Below are positions 14,214-23,127 of a DNA stretch of 47,042 bases, one piece after another. The stretch's first letter is position 1, and each line of letters starts with the position of its first letter. A program made the translations under genes and the position numbers. The notes beneath the pieces are model-generated. The model worked only from the letters and a program-made list of their open reading frames with translations. It had not been told where the DNA came from and made no database searches. Source of the stretch: Aurantimonas coralicida (GTDB lineage: Bacteria; Pseudomonadota; Alphaproteobacteria; Rhizobiales; Rhizobiaceae); assembly GCA_011050685.1 (NCBI GenBank), contig DRFF01000142.1, positions 1 to 47,042 on the forward strand, given 5' to 3'.

Positions 14214-15566
14214 ATGAGCAAACGCGCCAAACTCGTTTCCCCCTTCGTCCGCCGCCGGTCCGCCGGCGCGATCCCTGACCGGGTGCAGGAGGTCGTCGCG
14301 GAGTTCGAGGCCGACAGCGAGCGCCTGATCGGTTGGGTGCAGTTCGGCATCGGCGTTTTCATCACCATTCTCTACCTCGTCTCTCCACGTCCGAGCGACG
14401 CGTTGATGCAACAGCCGGTGCCGGTCAGCCTGGCGATCTATCTCGCCTTCACCGCGCTGCGCCTGTTTCTGTCCTATCGGACCCGGTTGCCTGGCTGGTT
14501 CCTGGTCGTGTCGATGCTGGTCGACATCGCGCTGCTGTACGGGCTGATCTGGTATTTTCATATCCAGTACGGCCAAAGCGCCGGCTTCTCCTTGCAGGCG
14601 CCGACGGTGATGTACGTCTTTATCTTCATTGCCATCCGCGCGTTGCGATTCGACCCGATCTGGGTGATCTCGATCGGCGCGATCGCCGCCCTCGGTTGGG
14701 TCGGCATGACGTTCTACGCCATACACGCGGCGGGCATGCAGGCGATCACTCGCAGTTTCGTCGAGTATATCCAGAGCGATCGCATCCTGGTCGGCGCGGA
14801 AATCGACAAGATTGTCGCGATCCTTGTCCTGACCATCGTTCTCGCGCTGGCACTAACGCGCGCCAAGCGACTGCTCGCGGCGGCCGTGCTCGAGCATGTC
14901 GAACGCGAGGAAATCCGCCGCTTTCTTCCCGCCGACGTCGAGCGGGTCATCACCAAGTCGCCGGTGTCGGTGGTGGCGGGCGACGCCGAAGAACGGGACG
15001 CGGCGATCATCGTTCTCGATATTCGCGGCTTCACAAAATTTGTCGAGGCCAACGAACCGAAGCGGGTGGTGGAGACCCTCGTCGGTCTGCATGCGTTGAT
15101 CGTTCCGATCATCCAGCGCCATGGCGGGATCGTCGACAAATATCTCGGCGACGGCCTGCTCGCGACCTTCGGCGCGACCTCGCCCTCGCAAACGGCGGCG
15201 GCCGACGCGCTGCGCGCCCTCGTGGAGATCATGGACGTTTCGCGGCAATGGTCGCGGGCCATGAGCGAAGAACACGGTGACGGTTCGCTGCGGGTCAACG
15301 GCGCGGCCACCGCCGGCCCGGTGGTCTTCGCCGCGCTCGGCGACGAGTTCCGGCTGGAATACACCGTCATCGGCGATGCCGTGAACCTCGCGGCCAAGCT
15401 GGAGAAACACAACAAAGTCGAGGCAACGTCCGCCCTCACCACACGGGGGACATACGACTTGGCATGCATTCAGGGTTTTTCCGCCGAAGAGCAGGCTACG
15501 CAACGCGGTGGTTGCCAAGTCGCGGGCGTCGAAAAGCCGACAGACCTCGTCGTCATCGCCGCCTGA
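14214..15566 (+). CDS. Membrane adenylate cyclase, class III, six transmembrane segments
   Basis: 450-aa inner-membrane protein that makes cAMP (or less likely cGMP) from the nucleotide triphosphate. Six hydrophobic helices cover about residues 45-225, followed by a cytoplasmic class III cyclase domain. Nearly all catalytic positions are present: metal Asp in 'IVLDIRGFTKF', base-selecting Lys and second metal Asp in 'DKYLGDGLL', substrate Thr in 'YTVIGDAVN', transition-state Asn in the same motif; the transition-state Arg is Lys in 'AAKLE', which is common in rhizobial cyclases. The start at 14214 ('MSKRAKLV') gives a basic N-terminus before the first helix; a longer frame from 14058 lacks similarity. 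It is the likely cAMP source for the binding protein encoded at 5166-5639. Confidence 0.9.
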   Translation: MSKRAKLVSPFVRRRSAGAIPDRVQEVVAEFEADSERLIGWVQFGIGVFITILYLVSPRPSDALMQQPVPVSLAIYLAFTALRLFLSYRTRLPGWFLVVSMLVDIALLYGLIWYFHIQYGQSAGFSLQAPTVMYVFIFIAIRALRFDPIWVISIGAIAALGWVGMTFYAIHAAGMQAITRSFVEYIQSDRILVGAEIDKIVAILVLTIVLALALTRAKRLLAAAVLEHVEREEIRRFLPADVERVITKSPVSVVAGDAEERDAAIIVLDIRGFTKFVEANEPKRVVETLVGLHALIVPIIQRHGGIVDKYLGDGLLATFGATSPSQTAAADALRALVEIMDVSRQWSRAMSEEHGDGSLRVNGAATAGPVVFAALGDEFRLEYTVIGDAVNLAAKLEKHNKVEATSALTTRGTYDLACIQGFSAEEQATQRGGCQVAGVEKPTDLVVIAA

Positions 15567-15579
15567 ACGAGACGCGCCA

Positions 15580-16431
15580 TCAGGGCAGCTTCTGATCGAG
15601 CAGGATCACTTCGGAATAGAGGTGATCGACGTCACGGCGCTCGAGGTGCGGCGAGCGGAACCAGCGCGGCAGCACAATGCGTTCCACCGCGCCTGGATCG
15701 TCCCCCGCCGCCATCCAGCGCGAATCCACCGCCAGCACGCCGCGCTTGCCGGTCACGATCGTGTCTGCAATGGCCTGTGCGTTGGCCGACAGAAACGCCG
15801 TATCGCTGGCGTGCAAAATTTCGTGATAGGCGATCGCCTCGCCCTTCAGCTTGCGCTGCCAGACCAGCCAGACGCCGCCGACGATCGCCTGATGCAGATC
15901 GAAACCGGCATGGCGGGCGAATACCTCCCGTTGCGGCGGGGTGAGGCGAGAGCCGACCGCCGCGAGGTCGCGGACACAGGGAAGCGGCGCTGAGCGCGGC
16001 TCCGCAAGGGGACGGAACAGGCTGCGCGTATCGTCGAGAATGTCGAAACCCAGCGCGCGGATTTTGCGCCCCGTCGCCCGCCGGGCGGTCATCGTGTGAT
16101 AGGTCACGTCCGGTTTTGCCATTCCGGCCTGGAGCAACGAGTCGCCGGTCCCATCACCGCGATAATCGGCAAGCAGATACCAAGAGGAAAGGTCGCAGAA
16201 GCGATGCATTCGCCCGGCGATGTCCCGGTCGCTATAGATGGTCGCCATGAAACCGACGAAGACGTCGCGATCCTCGACCAGCCAGCCGCGCTCGACCCCG
16301 GCCGGTCGCCAGGGATAGTCGAGGAGCAGCCGCCAGCGCTCGGGCGGAATCTTCGCGTTCATATGTTCGTGAAGAAGCCGTGCTACCGCCTCGATATCGG
16401 CCTCGCCGGCCGGTCTGACGACGACGCTCAT
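15580..16431 (-). CDS. GNAT-like acyltransferase family protein
   Basis: 283-aa protein beginning with a GNAT-style N-terminus ('VVVRPAGEADIEAVARLLHEHM') and a central segment 'LLADYRGDGTGDSLLQAG' that corresponds to the acetyl-CoA loop region, though the canonical Q/R-x-x-G-x-G/A is weak. The C-terminal ~120 residues resemble the second lobe of longer GNAT proteins found in polysaccharide clusters. Its start overlaps the stop of the polysaccharide deacetylase by four bases (ATGA), so the two are co-translated. An N- or O-acylation step on a glycan is a plausible but unproven role. It converges with the membrane cyclase gene with 13 bases between stops. Confidence 0.7.
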   Translation of the reverse strand: MSVVVRPAGEADIEAVARLLHEHMNAKIPPERWRLLLDYPWRPAGVERGWLVEDRDVFVGFMATIYSDRDIAGRMHRFCDLSSWYLLADYRGDGTGDSLLQAGMAKPDVTYHTMTARRATGRKIRALGFDILDDTRSLFRPLAEPRSAPLPCVRDLAAVGSRLTPPQREVFARHAGFDLHQAIVGGVWLVWQRKLKGEAIAYHEILHASDTAFLSANAQAIADTIVTGKRGVLAVDSRWMAAGDDPGAVERIVLPRWFRSPHLERRDVDHLYSEVILLDQKLP

Positions 16432-17216
16432 CGCTGATTCGCTTTGACGCCGGGCGCGGCGTCGTCAAACAGCGCGCCGGCTTCGGCCCAGCGCACCGCC
16501 GGGTGCGCGGCCAGCAGTCCCAGGATATCGTCGAGAAACGCCCAGGTCTCGCCATCATGGTCGAGATGGTGAGTGAGAAGACCGAAGGGCTCGTCGGGAT
16601 CAATCCGGCCGCAGCGGCGATCGGCCAGCCGCTCGGCGCAAAGCCGGAGCAGCTTGTCGTGCCCGGCGAAACGCACGCCGCCCTTCCAGGTCAGAAGGTC
16701 GAGATGGGCGTTAATCGCGAAGCTTCCCGCCCCCGCTGGGTTGGCCGAACGCGGGCCGAACACCGAAACTCCGACAAAGCCATGAACGGGTAGCGCCATC
16801 GCAATCGCCGGCTCGATGCGATTCCAGGGCGGCACCATGACCGGGCAAAATCGCGATCCGAAAGCAGCGGCAAGGCGCGCGCGGCCGGCTGTCAGCTCGT
16901 CGAGGACGGCTGTTGCGAGCCGATCGCCGCCGCATTCGACCGCGCGCTCGCCCGCCGCCGCATGATTTTGGTGGGCAAAGCCGTGCTGCAGGACGCTGAC
17001 CAGCGGATCATCGACGGCTGGAATGAGCGCATCGGACATCAGCGCCGGGATTACCGCCAGTGCGAGCGGCGCGTGGCAACGCTGCGCCGCCGCGACAAGC
17101 TGCGCAAGCGCCGGAGTGGGCTGCGTCGCATCGTCGTCGCGCCACCACACAGCCACGGTTCGGCCGTCGGCCGCCCAGCGGTCGAGTTCACGGAGAAGAG
17201 CATCGGCACCTTGCAT
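16428..17216 (-). CDS. Polysaccharide deacetylase (NodB-like) family protein
   Basis: 262-aa protein of the divergent polysaccharide-deacetylase (CE4-like) group. It has the acid cluster 'WWRDDDA' (~residues 23-29), the metal-binding 'HGFAHQNH' (~95-102), the conserved 'PPWNRI' turn (~148-153) and a late 'THHLDHD'. No signal peptide is seen, so cytosolic action on a sugar precursor or lipid-linked sugar is possible. Together with three glycosyltransferases and a co-translated GNAT-like gene it suggests a small glycan-modification locus. The DDD motif and PPWNR motif argue for an active enzyme. Confidence 0.85.
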   Translation of the reverse strand: MQGADALLRELDRWAADGRTVAVWWRDDDATQPTPALAQLVAAAQRCHAPLALAVIPALMSDALIPAVDDPLVSVLQHGFAHQNHAAAGERAVECGGDRLATAVLDELTAGRARLAAAFGSRFCPVMVPPWNRIEPAIAMALPVHGFVGVSVFGPRSANPAGAGSFAINAHLDLLTWKGGVRFAGHDKLLRLCAERLADRRCGRIDPDEPFGLLTHHLDHDGETWAFLDDILGLLAAHPAVRWAEAGALFDDAAPGVKANQR

Positions 17217-17286
17217 CGCCGACGCTTAGCTGGAACGCGGTTTGCGGGCAATCGGCCGGGTTGTCGGGTTCAGCGCCGGGTCAGTG

Positions 17287-17463
17287 TCAGTATTTTTCTT
17301 CTTCTTCCGCGTCCTGTTCCTCGATGGGGATGTCCTTGCCGATCAGGCGCTCGCCGTCCTTCTTGCCGCGAAAGGCATTGTCGGTCCGCTCCACGGCGTT
17401 GCCGAGAACGTCGCCATCGGTCCCGCTAGTGTGCGGCTCTTGGGTGTTTTTAGGATCCGGCAT
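17287..17463 (-). CDS. Small acidic hydrophilic protein, 58 aa, unknown
   Basis: Short open frame read directly from the minus strand: starts 'MPDPKNTQEPHTSG', contains 'GNAVERTDNAFRGKKDGERL' and ends 'EEQDAEEEEKY'. The composition (charged, no hydrophobic core, very acidic tail, no cysteine) is typical of conserved small alphaproteobacterial proteins of unknown function and of disordered partners. A purine-rich GGAGAG lies five bases before the ATG. It is in the same orientation as the deacetylase gene 70 bases downstream. Not recognised; a function is not proposed. Confidence 0.6.
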   Translation of the reverse strand: MPDPKNTQEPHTSGTDGDVLGNAVERTDNAFRGKKDGERLIGKDIPIEEQDAEEEEKY

Positions 17464-17788
17464 CGTCGCTCTCCATGCTCAGGTGACAAGGAAACCGCGA
17501 TATTGCCCCATCTGTTCCCTCTGGAAGCCCGATCGGCCGCGCCGAGGCGGCTTTGGGCAGGATGCTCATGACGACAAAAGCGCCCGGCTCCGAGAGGGAC
17601 GGACGCTCTGAACAACAGCTTGATGCGGAGAAATCTGATTGCGGCTCGGGCGCCGCCGTACCATCGGGCGGGAGACATCCTGTTCCCCCTTCCCCCTCAC
17701 ATTTCGACGGGCCCCTACTCCCGTCAACCCCGGACCAATGCGGCCCTCAGGCAGTGATGGCGCTCGGCAGTGCCGGCGCCTCATCCAC
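17464..17788. other. Intergenic region with a partial copy of the rlpA start
   Basis: 325 bases without a convincing long gene. Bases 17547-17572 match the 5' end of rlpA (18159-18184) at 22 of 26 positions without gaps, including the start codon. From that start a 39-codon minus-strand frame beginning 'MSILPKAASA' runs to a stop at 17455-17457, overlapping the start of the 58-aa gene. The rest, towards 17788, looks non-coding. Confidence 0.4.
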
Positions 17789-18181
17789 TCAGATGATGTC
17801 GAGGCTGACCCGTGCGGTGCCGGACTGGATCATGCCGATCTTCGAGGCAGCGGCCTTGGACAGGTCGATAACCCGGCCGCCGGCATAGGGGCCACGATCG
17901 TTGATACGGACGACGACGGACTTGCCGTTGCGCTGGTTGGTGACCCGGACCTTGGTGCCGAAAGGCAGCGTCTTATGGGCCGCCGTCATCGAGTTCATGT
18001 TGAACTTTTCGCCGTTGGCGGTGGTGCGGCCGTGAAAGCGTTTGCCGTAATAGGAGGCCGCGCCCGAAGCGGCTTTATGGGCACCGTGCGCGGCGACCGG
18101 CGCGACACTGACGGTGTATCCGGTCACCAGCGTGCTGGCGAAAAGTGCGGCGGCCAGCGCGGCTTTGGGCAGAAACTTCAT
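17789..18181 (-). CDS. RlpA-like double-psi beta-barrel protein (secreted)
   Basis: 130-aa secreted protein: a signal peptide of about 30-34 residues ('[21 protein letters not shown]', cleavage near 'AAHGAHK'), then one RlpA-like double-psi beta-barrel domain. Family motifs are visible: '[17 protein letters not shown]', '[10 protein letters not shown]', and '[19 protein letters not shown]', the last carrying the conserved Asp of septal-ring lytic transglycosylases. There is no lipobox and no SPOR domain, so it is the short, soluble rhizobial type. It probably acts on or binds peptidoglycan in the periplasm. It stands alone, 240 bases from the phosphatase gene upstream. Confidence 0.88.
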   Translation of the reverse strand: MKFLPKAALAAALFASTLVTGYTVSVAPVAAHGAHKAASGAASYYGKRFHGRTTANGEKFNMNSMTAAHKTLPFGTKVRVTNQRNGKSVVVRINDRGPYAGGRVIDLSKAAASKIGMIQSGTARVSLDII

Positions 18182-18421
18182 GACAAGTCCTAATATTGCG
18201 TTGCGACATTCGCGACGCCGGCCTTGTCGGTAATTGCTGTGACGAAAAGTTGAACGGACCCTGGCAGCAATGGGGTCATTCCGTGATCATGGAACTTTTT
18301 TGGATTTGGCCGCAACGCCCCGCCAAACCTGAGACATCTGGATGCGTCGGCCCGGTCAATGTGGCAACGACATCGGATGCACGCCACATTCGGCGCCTGA
18401 ATCGCCACCGCCGGTCGCCTT

Positions 18422-19885
18422 TCACAGCGAGAGAACCGGGGTGCGGCCGCTGTCTTCGAGCTCCCATTGCGCCGTCCAGGCCGCGTCCGCCCGCGACAGA
18501 ACCAGGTAATTTCGCTCGCCGGTATAGATCGCGCGCTTGGACGGCAGTGGCCGAAGACGGATCTTGCGCTTGGGAAGCGGGCTTTCGCCGACCCGCGCCA
18601 GGAGACCGAGCATACGTGGATAAAAATCGCGCGGTGCCGGATGCGAGATGCCGGATGCGACGAGTTGGTGCAGCCTCGATCCGTCTTTCAACCGCATCTC
18701 GCCACGGGTCGCGAGATGGATTTCGCCGGAGACTACCGTGATACAGCCGCGATGACCCTCCTGACGCTCGGCGAGGAGGCGCAGGAAGCGCTTCCATTCC
18801 TCCCGGTGCGCGCGACTCTGCCACTGATCGCGCAGATCGTCCTCAAGCTCGCGGATCTTCGGCACGATGTCGGCGACCGCCTCGACCCAGCTCAGCCGAG
18901 GGCCGAGTGCGGGAACGCTCGACATCAACAGGATGCGCTCGCCATCGGACGTCGCGGCCATGGCGCGTTCGAGCCCGGACCAGCCAGCGTCGCCCATCAC
19001 CCGGTCGGGACGCCGTTCGCTTCTGAGATCGGGAGCGACGATGGCCAGGCCCGGATAGCGCACAGCCACGCCGAGCGTCCGTCCGCTTGGATCGAACGCC
19101 ATGTCGGGCATCGCGCCGTCATTCGCCGCGAGTTGGAACAGGAGAAACATCTCCCGCGCCGCCTCGAAGAGGCCGCGCCCGACCGGGCTGTCGAGCAGGG
19201 GCTCGGGATGGCTGCCCCAGCCGTCGATGATGTCGTGATCGTCCCACATCATGATCGAGGGAACGCGTGCCGCCAGCGTCCGCATCGCCGGCCGGGCGAA
19301 GGTGGTCAGATAGCGGCGGAAATAAAAGTGCCGGACGGCCTCGTGTGCGTCTTCGGTGAAGGCAATGTCGGCCCGCTGCCGCTTAGGCCGCTCGGCCCAG
19401 CGCCGAACCGCCTCATGCGCGGTCAGCACGTCGTCGGCATAGAGCTGATCGCCGCCCTGCAGCATCAGCGCGAAGGGCGCGCGCGTGTGTTCTTCGACGA
19501 GACGGTTCCACATCGCGTCGCGCTCGCCGACGTCGCGGTCCAGATCGCCGTTCTCCTGGCCGTTGCAGGAGACATAGGCGATCCGAACGTTCGGATCGTC
19601 GGGCGGCATGATTTCGAACCGCTCGCCGCCTAGCCGGTAGGAAGCGGGCTGGGCCGCCGGCAACGAGAAATCGTAGCGCCAGACCACGACGCCGAACAGC
19701 GTCGCGATCGGCTGTGCCTCAATCGCCACGCCATCGTCGTCGACGTGCAGTGGCGCTGGCTCGTCGCTCTCCGGCCGCACGACAAGCGCAGCGAGATGAT
19801 TGCGATGACCATCGCCGCCACGCGCGTAGAGAATCGGTCCGACCCGGTCGATGGCCCGATCACCCTTGCTCTGTTCAGCGAACAT
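18422..19885 (-). CDS. PhoD-like metallophosphatase family protein
   Basis: 487-aa phosphatase of the PhoD-like (alkaline phosphatase D) metallophosphatase superfamily. Metal-binding motifs are visible: 'YVSCNGQENGD' near residue 110, 'MLQGGDQLYADD' near 150 and 'MMWDDHDIIDGWGSHP' near 215, with a later 'VVSGEIHLATRGE' holding the C-terminal His. There is no Tat signal peptide, unlike classical PhoD, so a cytoplasmic location is likely. Substrate (phosphodiester or monoester) is unknown. It is on the same strand as the neighbouring envelope genes but spaced by 240 and 83 bases, so it may have its own promoter. Confidence 0.85.
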   Translation of the reverse strand: MFAEQSKGDRAIDRVGPILYARGGDGHRNHLAALVVRPESDEPAPLHVDDDGVAIEAQPIATLFGVVVWRYDFSLPAAQPASYRLGGERFEIMPPDDPNVRIAYVSCNGQENGDLDRDVGERDAMWNRLVEEHTRAPFALMLQGGDQLYADDVLTAHEAVRRWAERPKRQRADIAFTEDAHEAVRHFYFRRYLTTFARPAMRTLAARVPSIMMWDDHDIIDGWGSHPEPLLDSPVGRGLFEAAREMFLLFQLAANDGAMPDMAFDPSGRTLGVAVRYPGLAIVAPDLRSERRPDRVMGDAGWSGLERAMAATSDGERILLMSSVPALGPRLSWVEAVADIVPKIRELEDDLRDQWQSRAHREEWKRFLRLLAERQEGHRGCITVVSGEIHLATRGEMRLKDGSRLHQLVASGISHPAPRDFYPRMLGLLARVGESPLPKRKIRLRPLPSKRAIYTGERNYLVLSRADAAWTAQWELEDSGRTPVLSL

Positions 19886-19968
19886 CGACCCCTGCCCGGA
19901 TTATCGTCAAACGCCCGCGCATCAGCCGCTCGGAAGAGCGGCGGCGGCGTTGCGTTTTCGATATAGGT

Positions 19969-20835
19969 CTATTGGCCCCGGATTCCGCCGACGTCGGACG
20001 CTGGATCGTTCGCAGTCGCGACGGAGGTTCCGGCCGCAAGCTCGGCCGAGACATCCGGCAATTCGGCGTCGCTCGAAAGTCTCCCGGACTTCCCCTGCGG
20101 GACTGGGGCGGCCGCGGCAGCCTGCGCCTCGGCGGGCTTTTGGGTGGGCGACTCGGTGGTCAAACCCTGCCAGAGCGCCAGAAACTGACTGTCTTCCGGC
20201 GTCCGCGCCTTTGTCTTTGTCTTTGCGACCGCAGCTACTTGTGTCCCGGCGTCCGTCTTCGGCTTCGGGTTCCGCCTGATCCGTCCGATGGCGCCGGAGG
20301 CGCCCGCTCCGCGGATTTCCGCTTGGGAGGCCATCCTGACATCGCCGCGACGGCTGCGAGAGACCTTTTCGTAGAACGCGTTGCCCCCCGCGATCGCCTT
20401 GTAGTTCATGTTATTGTAAGGAAATCTCAGCCCGGCTGTATGAAAGAACTTGGCGTTCTCCACGCCGCCGTGCCGCTTGCCGGAGAGGACCTCGGCGGCC
20501 GTCTGCATGGCGAGTTCCTTCCCGGCCCCCATCTGGCGCGTCATCACACCGGGGGCAAACTGGCGCGGTTGGCCGACGACGTCGCAGACATTGGTGGGAT
20601 AGCGCCCCGATTCCACCCGGTTCATCACCACGGTGCCGACCGCCAGCATCCCCTCGGGGCTCGAGCGGTTGGATTCGAAATACATCGCCCGCGCCAGACA
20701 CTCCTGGCTTGGCCCGTAGCTCATCGGCTTGATCACATCCTCGATTTCCGGCGTTCCCACGCAGGCGGCGAGGACGAAAGGCAACAGGATGATGGATACG
20801 CTCGCGAGGCGGCGGAAAGATCGGATGCTCGTCAT
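19969..20835 (-). CDS. Cell wall hydrolase, SleB (Hydrolase_2) family lipoprotein
   Basis: 288-aa exported protein. The start at 20835 gives a proper lipoprotein signal: basic 'TSIRSFRR', hydrophobic core and lipobox 'LAAC' with the lipidated Cys near residue 25; the longer frame upstream would bury it. Residues ~35-160 are a Hydrolase_2 (SleB/CwlJ-type) domain with the putative catalytic Glu in 'AMYFESNRSSPEG' and the conserved 'VVMNRVESGRYP'. The C-terminal ~120 residues are Ala/Thr/Lys-rich low-complexity sequence. It probably cleaves peptidoglycan from an outer- or inner-membrane anchor. Confidence 0.86.
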   Translation of the reverse strand: MTSIRSFRRLASVSIILLPFVLAACVGTPEIEDVIKPMSYGPSQECLARAMYFESNRSSPEGMLAVGTVVMNRVESGRYPTNVCDVVGQPRQFAPGVMTRQMGAGKELAMQTAAEVLSGKRHGGVENAKFFHTAGLRFPYNNMNYKAIAGGNAFYEKVSRSRRGDVRMASQAEIRGAGASGAIGRIRRNPKPKTDAGTQVAAVAKTKTKARTPEDSQFLALWQGLTTESPTQKPAEAQAAAAAPVPQGKSGRLSSDAELPDVSAELAAGTSVATANDPASDVGGIRGQ

Positions 20836-20979
20836 GCCGCATCCGTGATGGGAGAAAATGTCCGGAAAGGGGACCGGCGGCGCGATTACGATCCATCGCG
20901 GCCGTTTTGATCGCCAGTGTGGCAGAGTCGCCGCACACGCCGCGGCCTCTCGAAGCGAGGGAGAGACAATCACCGGCGT

Positions 20980-21759
20980 TCAGACGCGGCGCTCGACCAT
21001 CATCTTCTTGATTTCGGCAATCGCCTTGGCTGGGTTCAGCCCCTTCGGACAGGACTGGGTGCAGTTCATGATGGTGTGACAGCGATACAACTTGAACGGA
21101 TCCTCCAGATCGTCGAGCCGCTCGCCGGTCGCCTCGTCGCGGGAATCGATCAGCCAGCGATAGGCCTGCAGCAGCACCGCCGGGCCGAGATAGCGTTCGC
21201 CGTTCCACCAATAGGATGGACACGAGGTCTGGCAGCAGAAGCACAGGATGCACTCGTAGAGACCGTCAAGCTTCTCGCGATCCGAATGGCTCTGGCGCCA
21301 CTCCTTCTCCGGCTCGGGCGTCTCGGTCTTCAGCCAGGGCTCGATCGAGCGAAGCTGGGCGTAAGGCACCGTCAGATCCGGGATCAGATCCTTGACCACC
21401 GGCATATGCGGCAACGGATAGACTTTCACCGGCCCGGCGATCTCGTCCATGCCCTTGGTGCAGGCGAGCGTGTTGGAGCCATCGATATTCATGGCGCAGG
21501 AGCCACAGATGCCCTCGCGGCAGGAGCGGCGAAGCGTCAGGGTGGAATCGACCCTGTTCTTGATCCACAGCAGCGCGTCAAGCACCATCGGCCCGCAATC
21601 GTCGGTATCGACATAGAAGGTGTCGGTGCGCGGATTGTTTCCGTCGTCCGGCGACCAGCGATAGATCTTGAATTCGCGGACGTTCGCCGCCCCCGCCGGT
21701 TTGTCCCAGACCTTGCCTTCGTTGATCGTGGAATTCTTCGGAAGGACGAGTTCGACCAT
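20980..21759 (-). CDS. sdhB: Succinate dehydrogenase iron-sulfur subunit
   Basis: 259-aa iron-sulfur subunit of complex II, carrying electrons from FAD in SdhA to the quinone site formed with SdhC/SdhD at the inner membrane. The N-terminal ferredoxin domain has the 2Fe-2S ligands in '[13 protein letters not shown]' plus a later Cys ('TLACTK'). The C-terminal domain has the 4Fe-4S motif '[12 protein letters not shown]' and the 3Fe-4S motif '[17 protein letters not shown]'. Length is normal. It is detached from sdhCDA, which lies at 26321-28970 on the same strand. It therefore needs its own promoter in the 379-base region upstream, shared with the divergent queE. Confidence 0.97.
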   Translation of the reverse strand: MVELVLPKNSTINEGKVWDKPAGAANVREFKIYRWSPDDGNNPRTDTFYVDTDDCGPMVLDALLWIKNRVDSTLTLRRSCREGICGSCAMNIDGSNTLACTKGMDEIAGPVKVYPLPHMPVVKDLIPDLTVPYAQLRSIEPWLKTETPEPEKEWRQSHSDREKLDGLYECILCFCCQTSCPSYWWNGERYLGPAVLLQAYRWLIDSRDEATGERLDDLEDPFKLYRCHTIMNCTQSCPKGLNPAKAIAEIKKMMVERRV

Positions 21760-22138
21760 GACGCTTTATCCGGTGCCGGTTGGATTGGCCGCAACATAAA
21801 GCGTGCGCTGCAAAACACCAGAGACGAAACAGCCCGGCAGCGGCGCGAATCGTTTGAATGTCCGGGTTTTTCCCGCATTGGCGAGGCGGGGGACAGCAAA
21901 CGGCCTTAAACAGTTGCGCAAGCACCCCGACCTCATTAACAAAGCCCCGCCGCACGCCCCGTGCCTGGTGCAAGCGTTTCAAACCCGTTTGCGCGGCGGA
22001 TCATCATTGCACAGGGCCCACCATCGCACAGGGCGAACGGCGCCGGGGATGACGGCCCGATCGACCGGGCGGCTCCTCCGTATTTGATCGACAAACCGAC
22101 GCCGGCCAAGCCGCGCGTCGCTGAAACCGGATGACGCA
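21760..22138. promoter_or_regulatory. Divergent promoter region sdhB / queE
   Basis: 379 non-coding bases between sdhB (minus) and queE (plus). It must carry both promoters. A short direct repeat of the type CAyyGCACAGGGC occurs at about 22005-22034, and CCCGC/GCGGG can pair near 21870-21890. No preQ1 riboswitch aptamer could be matched, and no other named element was recognised. Confidence 0.45.
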
Positions 22139-22774
22139 ATGACCTATTCGGTCAAGGAGATTTTCTACACGCTTCAAGGCGAGGGCCGAAACGCCGGGCG
22201 CGCGGCGGTCTTTTGCCGCTTCGCCGGCTGCAATCTGTGGTCCGGCCGGGAGATCGATCGTGCGAAGGCGATCTGCCAGTTCTGCGACACCGATTTCATC
22301 GGCACGAACGGGACCGGCGGCGGCAAATTCACCGGCGCGCGGGCGCTCGCCGCCGCCATCGCCGCCACCTGGGAGGGCGAGACGGTGCCCGGTCGCCTCG
22401 TGGTGCTGACCGGCGGCGAGCCGCTTCTGCAGATCGACGGTGCCCTCGTCTCCGCTCTCCACGCGGAAGGCTTCGAGATCGCGGTCGAGACCAACGGCAC
22501 CTTGCGCGCACCGGAGGATATCGACTGGATCTGCGTCAGCCCGAAAAGCGGCGCACCGCTCGTCCAGACCAGCGGGCAAGAGTTGAAACTGGTCTATCCG
22601 CAGGCGGGAGCCGAGCCGGAGCGTTTCGCCGATCTCGACTTCGACACCTTTTTGCTGCAGCCGATGGACGGACCGGAGCGGGAGGCGAACACGGCGGCGG
22701 CGCTCGCTTATTGTCTCGCGCATCCGCGTTGGCGCCTCACCCTGCAAACCCACAAGCTCCTGGGAATCAGATGA
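22139..22774 (+). CDS. queE: 7-carboxy-7-deazaguanine synthase
   Basis: 211-aa radical SAM enzyme that ring-contracts 6-carboxy-tetrahydropterin to 7-carboxy-7-deazaguanine in the queuosine pathway. It shows 'YTLQGEGRNAGRAAVFCRFAGCNLW', then 'CQFCDTDF', the cysteine cluster of the alphaproteobacterial QueE type in which the first Cys and the CxxC are separated by an insertion, and 'VLTGGEPLLQ' for SAM binding. The stop overlaps the queD start (ATGA). Neighbours queD and queC make it the first gene of a dedicated operon. Confidence 0.96.
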   Translation: MTYSVKEIFYTLQGEGRNAGRAAVFCRFAGCNLWSGREIDRAKAICQFCDTDFIGTNGTGGGKFTGARALAAAIAATWEGETVPGRLVVLTGGEPLLQIDGALVSALHAEGFEIAVETNGTLRAPEDIDWICVSPKSGAPLVQTSGQELKLVYPQAGAEPERFADLDFDTFLLQPMDGPEREANTAAALAYCLAHPRWRLTLQTHKLLGIR

Positions 22775-23127
22775 AAATCACCCAAGCCTTCACCTTCGAA
22801 GCCGCGCACCGGCTGCCCCATGTGCCGCAAACGCATCGTTGCCACCGGATGCACGGCCATTCCTACCGGATCGAACTGACGCTCGAAGGGCCAGTGGACC
22901 CGCGAACCGGATTCGTCGTCGACTTCTTCGACGTCGAGGAAGCCTTCACGCCGCTCCTGGAGCGGCTCGACCACCACACGCTGAACGAGGTCGAGGGACT
23001 GGAAAATCCGACGTCCGAGAACATCGCTGTCTGGATCTACGATCGGATGAAGGCTGCCCTGCCCGTCACCGCCTCGGTGAAGGTGTTCGAGACGCCGCAG
23101 TGCTGGGCCGAATATGACGGCCGCTGA
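22771..23127 (+). CDS. queD: 6-carboxy-5,6,7,8-tetrahydropterin synthase
   Basis: 118-aa enzyme that converts 7,8-dihydroneopterin triphosphate to 6-carboxy-tetrahydropterin. Zinc ligands appear in 'FEAAHRLP' and 'HRMHGHSY', the catalytic Cys lies in 'HRCHRMHGH', and 'LDHHTLNEV' supplies further active-site His. The start at 22771 overlaps the queE stop; the longer frame upstream is antisense-frame noise inside queE. Its end overlaps queC by 14 bases, so the three genes are tightly coupled. Confidence 0.96.
   Translation: MKITQAFTFEAAHRLPHVPQTHRCHRMHGHSYRIELTLEGPVDPRTGFVVDFFDVEEAFTPLLERLDHHTLNEVEGLENPTSENIAVWIYDRMKAALPVTASVKVFETPQCWAEYDGR

Noticed and set aside
21760-22138. preQ1 riboswitch upstream of queE
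   Set aside because: The motif CATTAACAAAG near 21935 resembles the tail of a preQ1-I aptamer, but no matching stem or G-rich 5' part precedes it.
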